Below are positions 41,369 through 50,192 of a DNA stretch of 64,000 nucleotides, in pieces. Each line of letters starts with the position of its first letter. Position 1 is the first letter of the stretch. Both the position numbers and the translations under genes were made by a program. The DNA comes from Clostridium sp. 12(A) (GTDB lineage: Bacteria > Bacillota > Clostridia > Lachnospirales > Lachnospiraceae), in NCBI GenBank assembly GCA_000526575.1, contig JAGI01000002.1, positions 1,116,001 to 1,180,000 of the forward strand, read 5' to 3'. Below the pieces are notes generated by a model. That model did no database searches. It was not told the origin of the DNA and worked only from the letters and a program-made list of their open reading frames with translations.

Positions 41369-41926
41369 TTAAACTCTGGACAGATATTCACCTGAACGTG
41401 TATCAATCTTAATTTTATCACCCTGCTCAACAAACAGAGGAACATACACAATTGCTCCGGTCTCAACGGTAGCTGGTTTTGTAGCGCCCTGTGCGGTATC
41501 ACCCTTAAAGCCTGGTTCTGTATCTGTGATTACTAACTCAACAAATAACGGAGGCTCTACGGAATATACCTTACCATTATAGGAACATACCTTAACCGTC
41601 TCATTCTCTTTTACGAACTTAAGTGCATCACCAATTACTTCATTGCTTAATGCAACCTGCTCGTAAGTACTTGTATCCATAAAATTATGAAGATCTCCAT
41701 CAGCATACAGATACTGCATATCTACTCTGTCGATTCTTGCCTGTGGAAACTTTTCTGTCGGGCGGAATGTGCGTTCGTTGATGCCTCCGTTTACCACATC
41801 TCTAATTTTTGTTCTTACGAAAGCAGCACCCTTTCCAGGTTTTACGTGCTGGAACTCAATAATCTGATAAACAGTACCATCGATCTCCAATGTGATACCG
41901 TTTCTAAAATCACCCGCTGATATCAT
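41369..41926 (-). CDS. efp: elongation factor P
   Basis: 185 residues, three-domain tRNA-mimic that relieves ribosome stalling at proline runs. The tip loop is [17 protein letters not shown], with Lys in PGKGAA as the usual site of modification, and the C-terminus shows [20 protein letters not shown] and [20 protein letters not shown] follows AAGGAGGAATATC. Single gene. Confidence 0.97.
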   Translation of the reverse strand: MISAGDFRNGITLEIDGTVYQIIEFQHVKPGKGAAFVRTKIRDVVNGGINERTFRPTEKFPQARIDRVDMQYLYADGDLHNFMDTSTYEQVALSNEVIGDALKFVKENETVKVCSYNGKVYSVEPPLFVELVITDTEPGFKGDTAQGATKPATVETGAIVYVPLFVEQGDKIKIDTRSGEYLSRV

Positions 41927-42038
41927 AAATGATATTCCTCCTTGAATTTCTCTTCTTAACCTTTTATATTCTATACTATAACAAACGCATTTTCAACCGT
42001 TTTTTTGCAAATATCTCCATTTTCTCCCCAGAAAGAGC

Positions 42039-42467
42039 TTATCTTCCCGTTAAAAAGTCCATGGCCAAAGCATATCCTTTCAGTCCAAGACCGACAACTT
42101 GTCCCGTACACACTGGTGCTGTAACGGACAAATGACGAAACTCTTCTCTTTTATGGACATTGGATATATGAACTTCGATTTTGGGAATCTCTACAGATCC
42201 TAAGGCATCCCGCAGTGCATAGCTATAATGTGTAAACGCACCCGGATTGATGATAATACCCTCTGTACCGTTATGATACGCCTCCTGAATCTTGTCAATG
42301 AGCCCGCCTTCATAGTTACTTTGGTAGACTTCCAGCTCATGACCTTCCTCTTTTGCCTTCCCTTCCAGGGAGGTAACCAGGGAATTGTAATCTTCACTTC
42401 CATAGATTCCTTTTTCCCGAATCCCTAAAAAGTTAATATTAGGCCCGTTTAAAACAAGAATTTTCAT
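42039..42467 (-). CDS. aroQ: 3-dehydroquinate dehydratase, type II
   Basis: Shikimate-pathway enzyme of 142 residues, dodecameric. ILVLNGPNINFLGIREKGIY holds the catalytic Tyr (IYG), NPGAFTHYSYALRDAL and EVHISNVHKREEFRH supply the catalytic His and binding residues. The start at 42467 gives the standard length; 16 residues further upstream in frame are rich in Arg and not conserved. No other shikimate gene is beside it. Confidence 0.95.
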   Translation of the reverse strand: MKILVLNGPNINFLGIREKGIYGSEDYNSLVTSLEGKAKEEGHELEVYQSNYEGGLIDKIQEAYHNGTEGIIINPGAFTHYSYALRDALGSVEIPKIEVHISNVHKREEFRHLSVTAPVCTGQVVGLGLKGYALAMDFLTGR

Positions 42468-42586
42468 AGATTTTCTTCTGCCTTTCCTCCTACCGGTCAA
42501 AATAATGGCAGACATTTGCGAATTCTCAATTTCTATTATATCCGAAAAGCTGCCTTTTAGCCCGGAAGAAGACTTTTTTTCAATGG

Positions 42587-43096
42587 TTACATGACTTTCT
42601 TCTTATCTCTATGGTAAAAAAATAAGACTACGGCTTCCAAATACCTCTTTAACACAATCTGAATTTCTTCCTTGGGATTGATGGGTCTTACCAGTATACT
42701 GTAGATGCCCGCTCTTTTTGCACCAAAAACATCTGTGAACAGCTGATCTCCGACAAAAATAGTGGTTTCCTTATTGGTACCCATTACGTTCATGGCCCTG
42801 TGATAGCCAGCGATGCCAGGCTTGTTTCCTTTAAAGATATAGTCGGTGCTTCCTGATGCACGTGCAAAGGAAGCAACTCTTGGTTCTTTGTTGTTGGAAA
42901 GGAGACAAGACTTAAGCCCGATTTCATTTAAACGGGCAAAAAGCTTTTTTGCCCTTTCATCTGCTGGTGCACCATGAGGGACCAAAGTATTGTCAATATC
43001 AAAAATCACACCACGGATTCCGCTTTTATATAAGCGCTCATAAGGAATGTCGTATGCGGATACCACATCTTCGTCCGGATAAAATGTATTAAACAT
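42587..43096 (-). CDS. yqeG: YqeG family HAD phosphatase
   Basis: HAD-IIIA phosphatase of 169 residues. The DxDxT motif is GVIFDIDNTLVPHG, with SNNKEPRV and the KP...GDQLFTDVFGAKRAGI motifs following. In Firmicutes yqeG is usually next to aroE/yqeH-type genes; here it lies 7 bp after nrdR. Substrate unknown. Confidence 0.93.
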   Translation of the reverse strand: MFNTFYPDEDVVSAYDIPYERLYKSGIRGVIFDIDNTLVPHGAPADERAKKLFARLNEIGLKSCLLSNNKEPRVASFARASGSTDYIFKGNKPGIAGYHRAMNVMGTNKETTIFVGDQLFTDVFGAKRAGIYSILVRPINPKEEIQIVLKRYLEAVVLFFYHRDKKKVM

Positions 43097-43103
43097 AACT
43101 CTC

Positions 43104-43556
43104 CTACTTCTTTAACAATTTTCCTATTTCTTCTATAAAGGTATTCACATCTTTAAATTCCCGATATACAGAAGCAAATCGTACATAAGCCACCTCATCG
43201 ACCTCCTGCAGCTTCTTCATCACAAGCTCACCGATGACGGTGCTTTCCACTTCTTTTTCTTCCCGGTTAAAAACTTGCAGCTCCACTTCATCGACCATGG
43301 AATCAATCTGCTGGGATGACACAGGCCTCTTATGGCAGGAATGCAAAATCCCTGACTCTATCTTCGAACGGTCATAGACCTCTCTGGAACGATCCTTCTT
43401 AATTACCATGAGAGGCATGGTCTCAAGCTTCTCATAAGTTGTAAAGCGCTTCCCGCATTTCTCGCACTGTCTGCGCCGCCTGATGGAACTGTTGTCATCC
43501 GCTGGTCTTGAATCAATGACCTTAGTATCTGCCTCGTTGCAAAATGGACATTTCAC
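43104..43556 (-). CDS. nrdR: transcriptional repressor NrdR
   Basis: 150 residues, normal length. N-terminal zinc ribbon CPFCNEADTKVIDSRP...RRRRQCEKCGKRFTTYE and an ATP-cone (VIKKDRSREVYDRSKIESGI). It represses ribonucleotide reductase genes when dATP is high. The start is GTG at 43556 behind GGAGGATAGAGGC. A NrdR-box-like palindrome lies in front of nrdD in this window. Confidence 0.97.
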   Translation of the reverse strand: MKCPFCNEADTKVIDSRPADDNSSIRRRRQCEKCGKRFTTYEKLETMPLMVIKKDRSREVYDRSKIESGILHSCHKRPVSSQQIDSMVDEVELQVFNREEKEVESTVIGELVMKKLQEVDEVAYVRFASVYREFKDVNTFIEEIGKLLKK

Positions 43557-43639
43557 GCCTCTATCCTCCTATCTTACGGACTGTATTATATTATGTATAT
43601 CATAACTTACATTCCGCAGATTGACAAGCCCATCTTCCA

Positions 43640-43900
43640 CTATATCCCGCATTTTTCCGTTGCTTTATCCAGATCCACATTTACAAGGATAATATCCGGT
43701 CCTACCTGTCTGATATCGCAGAAGGGAATGATATACTCTTTTTCTCTTACCAAAAAACCGCAAAAGCAACCTGGGCCTGGGACAATGATTGCCAGGAGAC
43801 ACCCCGTATCCATATCAAAATCCACATCGCCCACATACCCCAGTCGTCTGCAGTCACAGATATTTATCACTTCTTTTGCCTTAAGATCACAAATGCGCAT
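43640..43900 (-). CDS. YlmC/YmxH family sporulation protein
   Basis: 86 residues, PRC-barrel-like. MRICDLKAKEVINICDCRRL, GYVGDVDFDMDTGCLLAIIV and GPGCFCGFLVREKEYIIPFC match the YlmC/YmxH group found only in sporeformers. ATG follows AGGAGGTGTATCT. Precise role not known. Confidence 0.88.
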   Translation of the reverse strand: MRICDLKAKEVINICDCRRLGYVGDVDFDMDTGCLLAIIVPGPGCFCGFLVREKEYIIPFCDIRQVGPDIILVNVDLDKATEKCGI

Positions 43901-43971
43901 AGATACACCTCCTACAATGCTTAGTGTATTCTATGCGCACAAAAACCAGGTGACACGGTTTAGAAATGATT

Positions 43972-44790
43972 TTAGTAATTCTGCATGGATTCGTAGGAAT
44001 GATCCACCTGACTTACAGGTACACTCTCTGTTTTATCTGCCTTAATGTCAAGGTAAAACTCCGTAAATGTACATTGAATATAAGGCATGATCCATAATAA
44101 TCCAATTCCCATAGAAGCATATCCAAGCAACATCATTCCGGTAAAGCTTAACATGATGTAGAAAAAGCGTCCTTTGTTCCCCTTCATAAGTTCCACACTT
44201 TCCCGTAAGCATTGAAGCACTCCTTTATCCGCTGATTCAATCAGGATAAATAAGCACTGGGAAAAATAAATAGTAGTCATGATGCAGCCAACTAAAAGTG
44301 CAATATACATAAGGAATAGAAGCACAATCATGATCGGAATAAAATCTGTAATCATTGAAACAGCAAATACGACCATGAAAGGTATCCCTAAGATGATTCC
44401 TATAAGAAATAACAATAGATGAATGCCTAAAAATTTCAAAGGTTTATTTTTCAATGCAAAGGCCAGATCAGATATGCCATATTTCTGGTCCGTAGTTATG
44501 TTAAGAAACATCTTTATGTAACCAGGCATTAGCAAAGCCATAACTGCTGTATATATGATACCGAAAAGGATTGTAAAAATCTGAAATAATGCAAATCCTA
44601 TTCCAGAGTCTAATCCATCGTAAAAAAGCCTTTCACTTGTTGCGCCGAAAATAACAGAGAAAATAATAAACACAGTAAAAAGAACAGATAAAATAGCTCC
44701 AATGATCAGGCCTGCCCCTATACTTATGGGGTATTTTCCTTTTAATTTTCTTCTAGCCCGTAATTTAAGCTCCGCAGATGTGGTCTTCAT
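43972..44790 (-). CDS. DUF975 family membrane protein
   Basis: Protein of 272 residues with about six hydrophobic helices (IGAGLIIGAILSVLFTVFII, FLGIHLLLFLIGIILGIPFM and others). The start MKTTSAELKLRARRKLKGKY is the charged head typical of DUF975. Its ATG overlaps the last base of the upstream gene's stop, so the two are translated together. Function unknown. Confidence 0.88.
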   Translation of the reverse strand: MKTTSAELKLRARRKLKGKYPISIGAGLIIGAILSVLFTVFIIFSVIFGATSERLFYDGLDSGIGFALFQIFTILFGIIYTAVMALLMPGYIKMFLNITTDQKYGISDLAFALKNKPLKFLGIHLLLFLIGIILGIPFMVVFAVSMITDFIPIMIVLLFLMYIALLVGCIMTTIYFSQCLFILIESADKGVLQCLRESVELMKGNKGRFFYIMLSFTGMMLLGYASMGIGLLWIMPYIQCTFTEFYLDIKADKTESVPVSQVDHSYESMQNY

Positions 44791-45185
44791 TAAAATACAC
44801 CTCCTCTGTCAATATATCCTCCAGCCATTAATACTAAATATACCATAAGTAATAAGAACATGAGGACAAAGGAAATGATTGAAGTAATAAGACCTGCCTT
44901 CGCATATCCTTCCATTTTGTCTTCTGTCCTGGATAACAACGCAAACAAGATACCAAGGCTTGCGAATATGAAGCCACCATAAATACAGCAGCATGTGACA
45001 AGACTCAGTATTCCCATAACCAATGAGGCAAGTGCCATGGTGCTTTGAGAAGCCCTTACTTGCTGAGGGGCGACATTCTGTGCATTCCAGCTGGGTTCTT
45101 CTGTCTTTAAGGTATCAGGATATGTATCCTCCCTTTGTTCCACTGATGGTTCATTGTTATAATCTTTTTGATTCTCTTGATCCAT
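44790..45185 (-). CDS. small membrane protein, DUF4190-like
   Basis: Protein of 131 residues with a polar, Glu/Gln-rich N-terminal half and two hydrophobic segments in the second (MALASLVMGILSLVTCCCIY and AGLITSIISFVLMFLLLMVY). The layout resembles DUF4190 proteins. Stop overlaps the DUF975 start. Function unknown. Confidence 0.8.
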   Translation of the reverse strand: MDQENQKDYNNEPSVEQREDTYPDTLKTEEPSWNAQNVAPQQVRASQSTMALASLVMGILSLVTCCCIYGGFIFASLGILFALLSRTEDKMEGYAKAGLITSIISFVLMFLLLMVYLVLMAGGYIDRGGVF

Positions 45186-45271
45186 ATAGTTTCAACTCCC
45201 TTTTGTAATCTTATATAGATTATACAATAATTAAAGGAATCTGTAAATTCAATTATTTGCATACTATATAT

Positions 45272-45311
45272 AAAAAACGCCATGAACCAGATAGCTGCCG
45301 ATTCATGGCGT
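45272..45311 (-). terminator. intrinsic terminator after metQ
   Basis: Minus strand: ACGCCATGAA ... TTCATGGCGT followed by six T; ends the metNIQ operon. Confidence 0.88.
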
Positions 45312-45335
45312 CTCGTTTCTTTTTAATAATTACAC

Positions 45336-46232
45336 TTAGAATGAAGGAACAACTGCTCCATCATACTTATCATTGATGAATTTCTTTACCTCTTCACTTG
45401 TAAGTGCTTCTACAAGCGCTTTTGTCTTTTCGTTGCTCTCATCGCCGGAACGAACTGCTACGATATTGCTGTAACGAGTTGCTGCCACTGATTTTGCATC
45501 TTCTACTGCTAAAGCTTCTGATACCTTTAAACCAGCCTCAATGGCATAGTTTCCGTTAATAACTGCAACATCAACATCTCCAAGAGAACGTGGAAGCTGA
45601 GCTGCTTCTACTTCAATGATCTTAAAGTTCTTTTCATTTTTAACAATATCATTCTTAGTTGCTTCCAGTTCTACGCCTTCCTTAAGTTCGATGAGACCAT
45701 TATCTGCCAAAAGAAGAAGTGCTCTTGCTTCATTGGAAACATCGTTAGGAACTGCAATCTGTGCCCCTTCTTTCAGCTCTTCCAGGGATTTCGTCTTACC
45801 TGCATAAATACCAAAAGGCTCATAGTGAATTGCTGCTGCACTGACAAGATTGGTCTTATTCTGTTCGTTGAACTGGTCTAAATAAGGCTGATGCTGAAAA
45901 TAGTTAGCATCCAGATCACCGGAATCCAGTGCCAGGTTTGGCTGCACGTAATCGGTATACTCTTTTACTACCAGCTCATAACCTTTTTCTTTTAAAATAT
46001 CTTTTGCTGCATTTAAGATTTCTGCGTGTGGAGCAGGAGTTGCACCGACAACAATTTTCTCTAAATCGCCTGCTGCTTTTGTTTCATCGCCTGCTTTTGT
46101 TGTCTCTGAAGAAGCTGCTTCTGTCTTAGACTCTGCTGCTGTTGTAGCAGTAGATCCCTTGCCAGAAGAGCAAGCAGTTAATGCACCTGCTAAAAGTACG
46201 GCTGCGGTAAGAACGTAAAATGATTTTTTCAT
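45336..46232 (-). CDS. metQ: methionine ABC transporter, substrate-binding lipoprotein
   Basis: NlpA/MetQ protein of 298 residues. The signal ends in the lipobox LLAGALTAC, so Cys21 is lipidated and anchors it outside the membrane. The body has KIVVGATPAPHAEILNAAKD, LALDSGDLDANYFQHQPYLD and VDVAVINGNYAIEAGL, all characteristic of methionine-binding proteins. A 46-bp gap follows metI. Last gene of metNIQ, which is under leader control. Confidence 0.95.
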   Translation of the reverse strand: MKKSFYVLTAAVLLAGALTACSSGKGSTATTAAESKTEAASSETTKAGDETKAAGDLEKIVVGATPAPHAEILNAAKDILKEKGYELVVKEYTDYVQPNLALDSGDLDANYFQHQPYLDQFNEQNKTNLVSAAAIHYEPFGIYAGKTKSLEELKEGAQIAVPNDVSNEARALLLLADNGLIELKEGVELEATKNDIVKNEKNFKIIEVEAAQLPRSLGDVDVAVINGNYAIEAGLKVSEALAVEDAKSVAATRYSNIVAVRSGDESNEKTKALVEALTSEEVKKFINDKYDGAVVPSF

Positions 46233-46278
46233 AATTTCTTCCTCCTTGATCTTTATATGGTAACGCCTGTGGCGGTTA

Positions 46279-46944
46279 CTACTTAATCCTTTTGTCGCTG
46301 ACTCTGGAAAGCTTCATACCAGCTTCCTGAATAATCTGTACGATGATAACAAGAATGGCAACGGTTGCGAACATCATTGCTGTCTGATAACGGTAATAGC
46401 CGTATTTGATTGCAATATCTCCTAAACCACCACCGCCTACAAAGCCTGACATGGCGGAATAACCGAGAATCGTTGTTATGGATAAGGCCGCCCCCACCAA
46501 TAAAGACGGTTTGGCTTCGGGTAATAAAACCTTCCATATAATCTGTAATGGTGAGGCACCCATGGATTTTGCAGCTTCAATGACGCCTGCATCTACTTCT
46601 TTAAAGGAAGATTCCACGACTCTTGCAACGTAAGGAGCGGAAGCGATGACAAGGGGCGGAATAACTGCACTTGCACCCAGGGTGGTTCCTACTACCATCT
46701 TTGTAATAGGAAGAACCATGATCAGCAAAATAATAAATGGTACGGAACGAAGAAGGTTTATAATAAGACCCAGGATTCTCTGAAACCAGGGAATTGGAAA
46801 GATTCCGTCTTTATCCGTTACAATAAGTATGATTCCCAAAGGGATTCCGATTAAATATGCAAAAAAGGATGAGGTAAAGGTCATGTATAGTGTTTCCCAA
46901 ATTCCTAATTTAAGCATGCTTAAAGTAGCCGCATCAAATATCAT
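46279..46944 (-). CDS. metI: methionine ABC transporter, permease
   Basis: Permease of 221 residues with five membrane helices. The cytoplasmic EAA loop is ESSFKEVDAGVIEAAKSMGA followed by SPLQIIWKVLLPEA, and LLRSVPFIILLIMVLPITKM is a typical MetI segment. The start ATGA overlaps metN's TGA by 4 nt, so the genes are coupled. Confidence 0.95.
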   Translation of the reverse strand: MIFDAATLSMLKLGIWETLYMTFTSSFFAYLIGIPLGIILIVTDKDGIFPIPWFQRILGLIINLLRSVPFIILLIMVLPITKMVVGTTLGASAVIPPLVIASAPYVARVVESSFKEVDAGVIEAAKSMGASPLQIIWKVLLPEAKPSLLVGAALSITTILGYSAMSGFVGGGGLGDIAIKYGYYRYQTAMMFATVAILVIIVQIIQEAGMKLSRVSDKRIK

Positions 46945-47957
46945 AGATCCTTCACCTCCTCATGAGTTATTTTAGCTGTTTTTAAGTAATTTAAGATACG
47001 GTTCTGATCTAATTCATCTTCCGGAAGCTGGATCACCATCTGACCCATGGCAGTTCCGTTAATATCCTTTGTTTCCGCATGTATGATATTTACAGGAACC
47101 TTGCAGGCCAGGATTAAATTAGAAAGAACTGGTTCAAAGGAAGATCTTCCGTCAAAGGTAATTCTGACTCTTTTGGATTCTCCAAATTGAACGGCACGTT
47201 CCGCTGCCTCTCCTAAGATCAACTGTCGTCCAATCTTAGACTTTGGCTCGGAGAAGATATCAGCGACAGAGCCTGACTCTGCGATGTGGCTTTGGTCAAT
47301 GATTGCCACTCGGTCACATATGGCTTCAATGACTGACATCTCATGGGTGATAACAACTACCGTTACTCCTAGTGTCTTGTTGATTTCTTTTAAAAGACCG
47401 AGAATGGATTTAGTCGTATTGGGATCAAGAGCACTGGTGGCTTCATCGCAAAGAAGAATCTTTGGTTTCGTCGCTAAGGCCCTTGCAATGGCAACTCTCT
47501 GCTTCTGACCACCGGAAAGCTGAGATGGGTATGCCTTTGACCGATCACTTAAACCGACCATATGAAGAAGCTCCATGGCTCTGTCTACCGCTTCCTTCTT
47601 TGATACTCCGGCAATTTCCAGGGGAAAGCAGACATTTTGAAGAACATTCCTCTGGGCCAGTAAGTTAAACTGCTGAAAGATCATTCCCATGGACTGTCTT
47701 GCCAGACGCTGCTCTCTTGGCCGCATGGCTGTAAGACTTTTATTTTCAAAAAGCACAGTACCTGAAGTGGGTACTTCTAAATAGTTAATACAGCGGACTA
47801 AGGTACTCTTTCCGGCTCCGCTTAAACCGATTATTCCAAAAATCTCCCCCCGTCCGATGGAGAGATTGATATCATCCAATGCCTTTATAGGACCGCTGGA
47901 AGTATGAAATTCTTTTCCAAGCCCTACCAGCTCTATAATTGGTTCTGCTGACTGCAT
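46941..47957 (-). CDS. metN: methionine ABC transporter, ATPase
   Basis: ABC ATPase of 338 residues. Walker A is GLSGAGKSTLVRCINYLE, signature LSGGQKQRVAIARAL, Walker B ILLCDEATSALDP, and the switch His in VVVITHEMSV. A C-terminal NIL domain (about residues 265-338, FEPVLSNLILACKVPVNIIH) senses methionine and inhibits uptake when it is plentiful. ATG follows AGAAAGGAAATACACAC. Transcription enters through the Met-rich leader upstream. Confidence 0.96.
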   Translation of the reverse strand: MQSAEPIIELVGLGKEFHTSSGPIKALDDINLSIGRGEIFGIIGLSGAGKSTLVRCINYLEVPTSGTVLFENKSLTAMRPREQRLARQSMGMIFQQFNLLAQRNVLQNVCFPLEIAGVSKKEAVDRAMELLHMVGLSDRSKAYPSQLSGGQKQRVAIARALATKPKILLCDEATSALDPNTTKSILGLLKEINKTLGVTVVVITHEMSVIEAICDRVAIIDQSHIAESGSVADIFSEPKSKIGRQLILGEAAERAVQFGESKRVRITFDGRSSFEPVLSNLILACKVPVNIIHAETKDINGTAMGQMVIQLPEDELDQNRILNYLKTAKITHEEVKDL

Positions 47958-47983
47958 GTGTGTATTTCCTTTCTTTTAGATAT

Positions 47984-48017
47984 AAAAAGGCCGCAAGTCC
48001 TGCACAGACTTGCGACC
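47984..48017 (-). terminator. attenuator terminator ahead of metN
   Basis: Minus strand: GGTCGCAAGTC-TGTGCAG-GACTTGCGGCC followed by TTTTTATAT. It lies between the Met-rich leader ORF and metN, 26 bp before the metN start, so full termination there would block the operon. Confidence 0.85.
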
Positions 48018-48079
48018 TGATAATCTCCGCGTTAGCTGCTTCTTGCGAATTCAATCACAATCCATACAAATGAAAATCA

Positions 48080-48175
48080 TTATCGGTTTTTTACGCACTC
48101 TGACATACAACACATCATCATACACATGTCGTTCATCCGATCCATATTCATCTGCATAGCTTCTGAATGATTCAT
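48080..48175 (-). CDS. Met/Cys-rich leader peptide of metNIQ
   Basis: ORF of 31 codons, ATG at 48175, strong ribosome binding site AAGGAG 8 bases before it. Ten of 31 residues are Met (1, 7, 9, 11, 14, 17, 19, 20, 21, 24) and four are Cys (18, 22, 23, 27), with the motif MCMMMCCM in the middle. It is followed by an attenuator terminator and then metN, so it is best read as a control peptide: scarcity of charged tRNA-Met would stall the ribosome on the Met codons and prevent the terminator. The last nine bases, ACCGATAAT (48079-48087), can pair with ATTATCAGGT (48015-48024), which overlaps the terminator stem. Confidence 0.75.
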   Translation of the reverse strand: MNHSEAMQMNMDRMNDMCMMMCCMSECVKNR

Positions 48176-48231
48176 GGCAGCTACTCCTTCCCTGATTCCT
48201 ATAGTAAAAGTAGGAATTACTTCTGAGGCGT

Positions 48232-48260
48232 ATTTTACGCTTTCTTTTGCTATTTGTCAA
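48232..48260 (-). promoter_or_regulatory. sigma-A promoter of the metNIQ leader
   Basis: Minus strand TTGACA (48255-48260), 17-bp spacer, TAAAAT (48232-48237). The start point would lie about 50 nt before the leader ORF; the 5' leader contains the hairpin ATTCCTA...TAGGAAT. Confidence 0.75.
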
Positions 48261-48295
48261 TACTATTTTTGAAATATTGGCAAAAGTACTTTATA

Positions 48296-49699
48296 TTAGG
48301 AGCAAAGATCTACAATTACCTGTGCGAATATTTTGGCGCTTACTACAAGCTCCTCCACAACGGCAAATTCATCTGCTCCGTGCATACGGTTGTCTGTTTC
48401 CGGCATGGAAGCTCCAAACGCCACTCCATTTTTCAGATCATGGACATAAGTACCGCCGCCCATGGAGATGCATTCCCCTTTTCTGCCGGTGTATGTTTCG
48501 TAAACCTGTAACAGTGTTTTTACAAACTCTGAGTTTCCATCAACATGGTGAGGAGGTCTCATGGAGTCATTATGAAGAGTAAAGCCCTTATCTTCCATAT
48601 TCTTCTTTACTACCTGAAGAACATTTTCTTCGTTGGAGCAGATAGGACAACGGCTGTCAAAGGTTCCTTCCAGTCCAGTGTCTGTTACTTTCAGCAAACT
48701 GAATGCCAGCGTTAAATCTCCAGAGATTTCATCTCCCATAGCGATTCCAAGTGACTTTCCACTGGTATCTCCATGAGGAATCAAATCATGAAGTCTGCGA
48801 AGCATGGTTACCTGTGGGCATTCTGCAAGGGGAAGTTTTAACAGGTAATAGAGAAGTCCGGTCAAAGCGTTGTTCCCCTCTTCCGGAGTCGATGCATGAG
48901 CGCCTTCTCCAATAGCGGTTATGATACCTTGGTCTCCCATCATCTCTATCTCATAACGAATTCCTGTCGTTACCTGAGTTTCATCCGCAAATTTCTTTAA
49001 CAGTGCTTCTTCCACTCCAGCAACAGTAGCAGATACCTTACCGGGAACCACATTGACTTTAAGTCCTGCTTCCAGCTTAACAATCTTAGGAAGTTCACCC
49101 GATGCCTCCCATTCTGCCGTAAAGTGACCAGCCAGACCGCCTTTTTCTGTATTCACCACTGGGAAAGCCCCATCTGGTGAAAATGTCATTGGCGCTTCTT
49201 TTTCCACAGAATAATAGTGAGCAATATCAGAGCTTCCGCATTCCTCGTCTGTACCAAGAATCAAACGTACATTTTTACTGAGAGGGATGTTTAAATCCTT
49301 TACCGCTCTAAGGGCATAAAGAGCAGCGACTGCAGGTCCCTTATCATCAGAAGAGCCACGGCCAAAGAGCTTTCCATTCTTAACGATTGGATTAAATGGC
49401 TCTGTTTCCTTCCAGCCTTCTCCGGCCGGAACTACATCAAGATGAGCCAGGATATCAAGCTGAGTCTCCTTGTCGTTTAGATCCACAGTTCCAACATAAT
49501 TGTCGTAATTATTAATGGAAAAGCCATAGGATTCCGCTATGGACAAAGCTTCTGTCAGGGCTTCAAAGGCTCCCGGGCCGAAAGGCATTCCTTCTTTATA
49601 AGGCATCTTTTCGCTGTTGATCCGGCACAGGGTGCAGATATCGTCAAGCATCTCCTGCTTATGGGCCTCTATATATTCTTCGATTTCCTTCTTATACAT
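48296..49699 (-). CDS. pepV: M20 family dipeptidase, PepV-like
   Basis: Zinc dipeptidase of 467 residues. Ligands lie in ILAHLDVVPAGEGW (His, Asp), GRGSSDDKGPAVAALYALR (Asp) and GTDEECGSSDIAHY (Glu pair); the later GGGTYVHDLKNGVAFG contains the final His. A lid domain occupies the middle (residues about 190-370). PepV cleaves dipeptides with an N-terminal Xaa such as Ala or Met. It is upstream of the metNIQ leader on the same strand, with no visible terminator between, and follows yqeY by 16 bp. Confidence 0.93.
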   Translation of the reverse strand: MYKKEIEEYIEAHKQEMLDDICTLCRINSEKMPYKEGMPFGPGAFEALTEALSIAESYGFSINNYDNYVGTVDLNDKETQLDILAHLDVVPAGEGWKETEPFNPIVKNGKLFGRGSSDDKGPAVAALYALRAVKDLNIPLSKNVRLILGTDEECGSSDIAHYYSVEKEAPMTFSPDGAFPVVNTEKGGLAGHFTAEWEASGELPKIVKLEAGLKVNVVPGKVSATVAGVEEALLKKFADETQVTTGIRYEIEMMGDQGIITAIGEGAHASTPEEGNNALTGLLYYLLKLPLAECPQVTMLRRLHDLIPHGDTSGKSLGIAMGDEISGDLTLAFSLLKVTDTGLEGTFDSRCPICSNEENVLQVVKKNMEDKGFTLHNDSMRPPHHVDGNSEFVKTLLQVYETYTGRKGECISMGGGTYVHDLKNGVAFGASMPETDNRMHGADEFAVVEELVVSAKIFAQVIVDLCS

Positions 49700-49715
49700 A
49701 AAAACACCCCTTTTC

Positions 49716-50168
49716 TTATTTCATCATTGCTGCCAGAACTTCATTTACGACCTTGCCGTCAGCTTTTCCTTTTACCAGAGGCATCAGGACTTTCATGATC
49801 TTACCCTTATCCGCTGGTGAAGGGGTTTCAATGCTAAGCTCAGCAAGAACAGAAAGAATGATCTCTTTGATCTGATCTTCTCCCATATCCTCCGGAGCAA
49901 ATTCTTTAAATATGGAGATACGAATGGCAGCTTCTTCTCTGATGTCATCCCGATCAGCAGGTGCCAGTTCATAGGTTTCCTGGGTCTGCTTGATTTCCTT
50001 CTTCACAACTGCATTTGCCTCTTCTTCTGTGATAGGGGAATGATCCTTTTTATCAATCTCAAAATTTTTCAGTGCTGACAAAAGCATGGATAAAGCATCT
50101 TTTCTCGGCTTATCTTTTGCCTTCATTGCCTCAACCATGGCTGCTCTTACTTCATCAATCTTACTCAT
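49716..50168 (-). CDS. yqeY: GatB/YqeY domain protein
   Basis: 150 residues. MSKIDEVRAAMVEAMKAKDK, the helix-rich middle and the KVLMPLVKGKADGKVVNEVL end match YqeY, a stand-alone relative of the GatB C-terminal tRNA-binding domain. Function unknown; often near rpsU. Here it lies 24 bp after prfC. Confidence 0.93.
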   Translation of the reverse strand: MSKIDEVRAAMVEAMKAKDKPRKDALSMLLSALKNFEIDKKDHSPITEEEANAVVKKEIKQTQETYELAPADRDDIREEAAIRISIFKEFAPEDMGEDQIKEIILSVLAELSIETPSPADKGKIMKVLMPLVKGKADGKVVNEVLAAMMK

Positions 50169-50192
50169 CGTACTTCCTCCTTAAATATTTTA

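Noticed and set aside
48051-48260. 69-codon minus-strand ORF across the metNIQ leader
   Set aside because: It runs through the promoter and in another frame than the Met-rich ORF, which alone has a proper ribosome binding site.
47958-48260. SAM riboswitch (S-box) or Met T-box in front of metN
   Set aside because: Neither the S-box core nor the AGGGTGG T-box sequence occurs in the leader.
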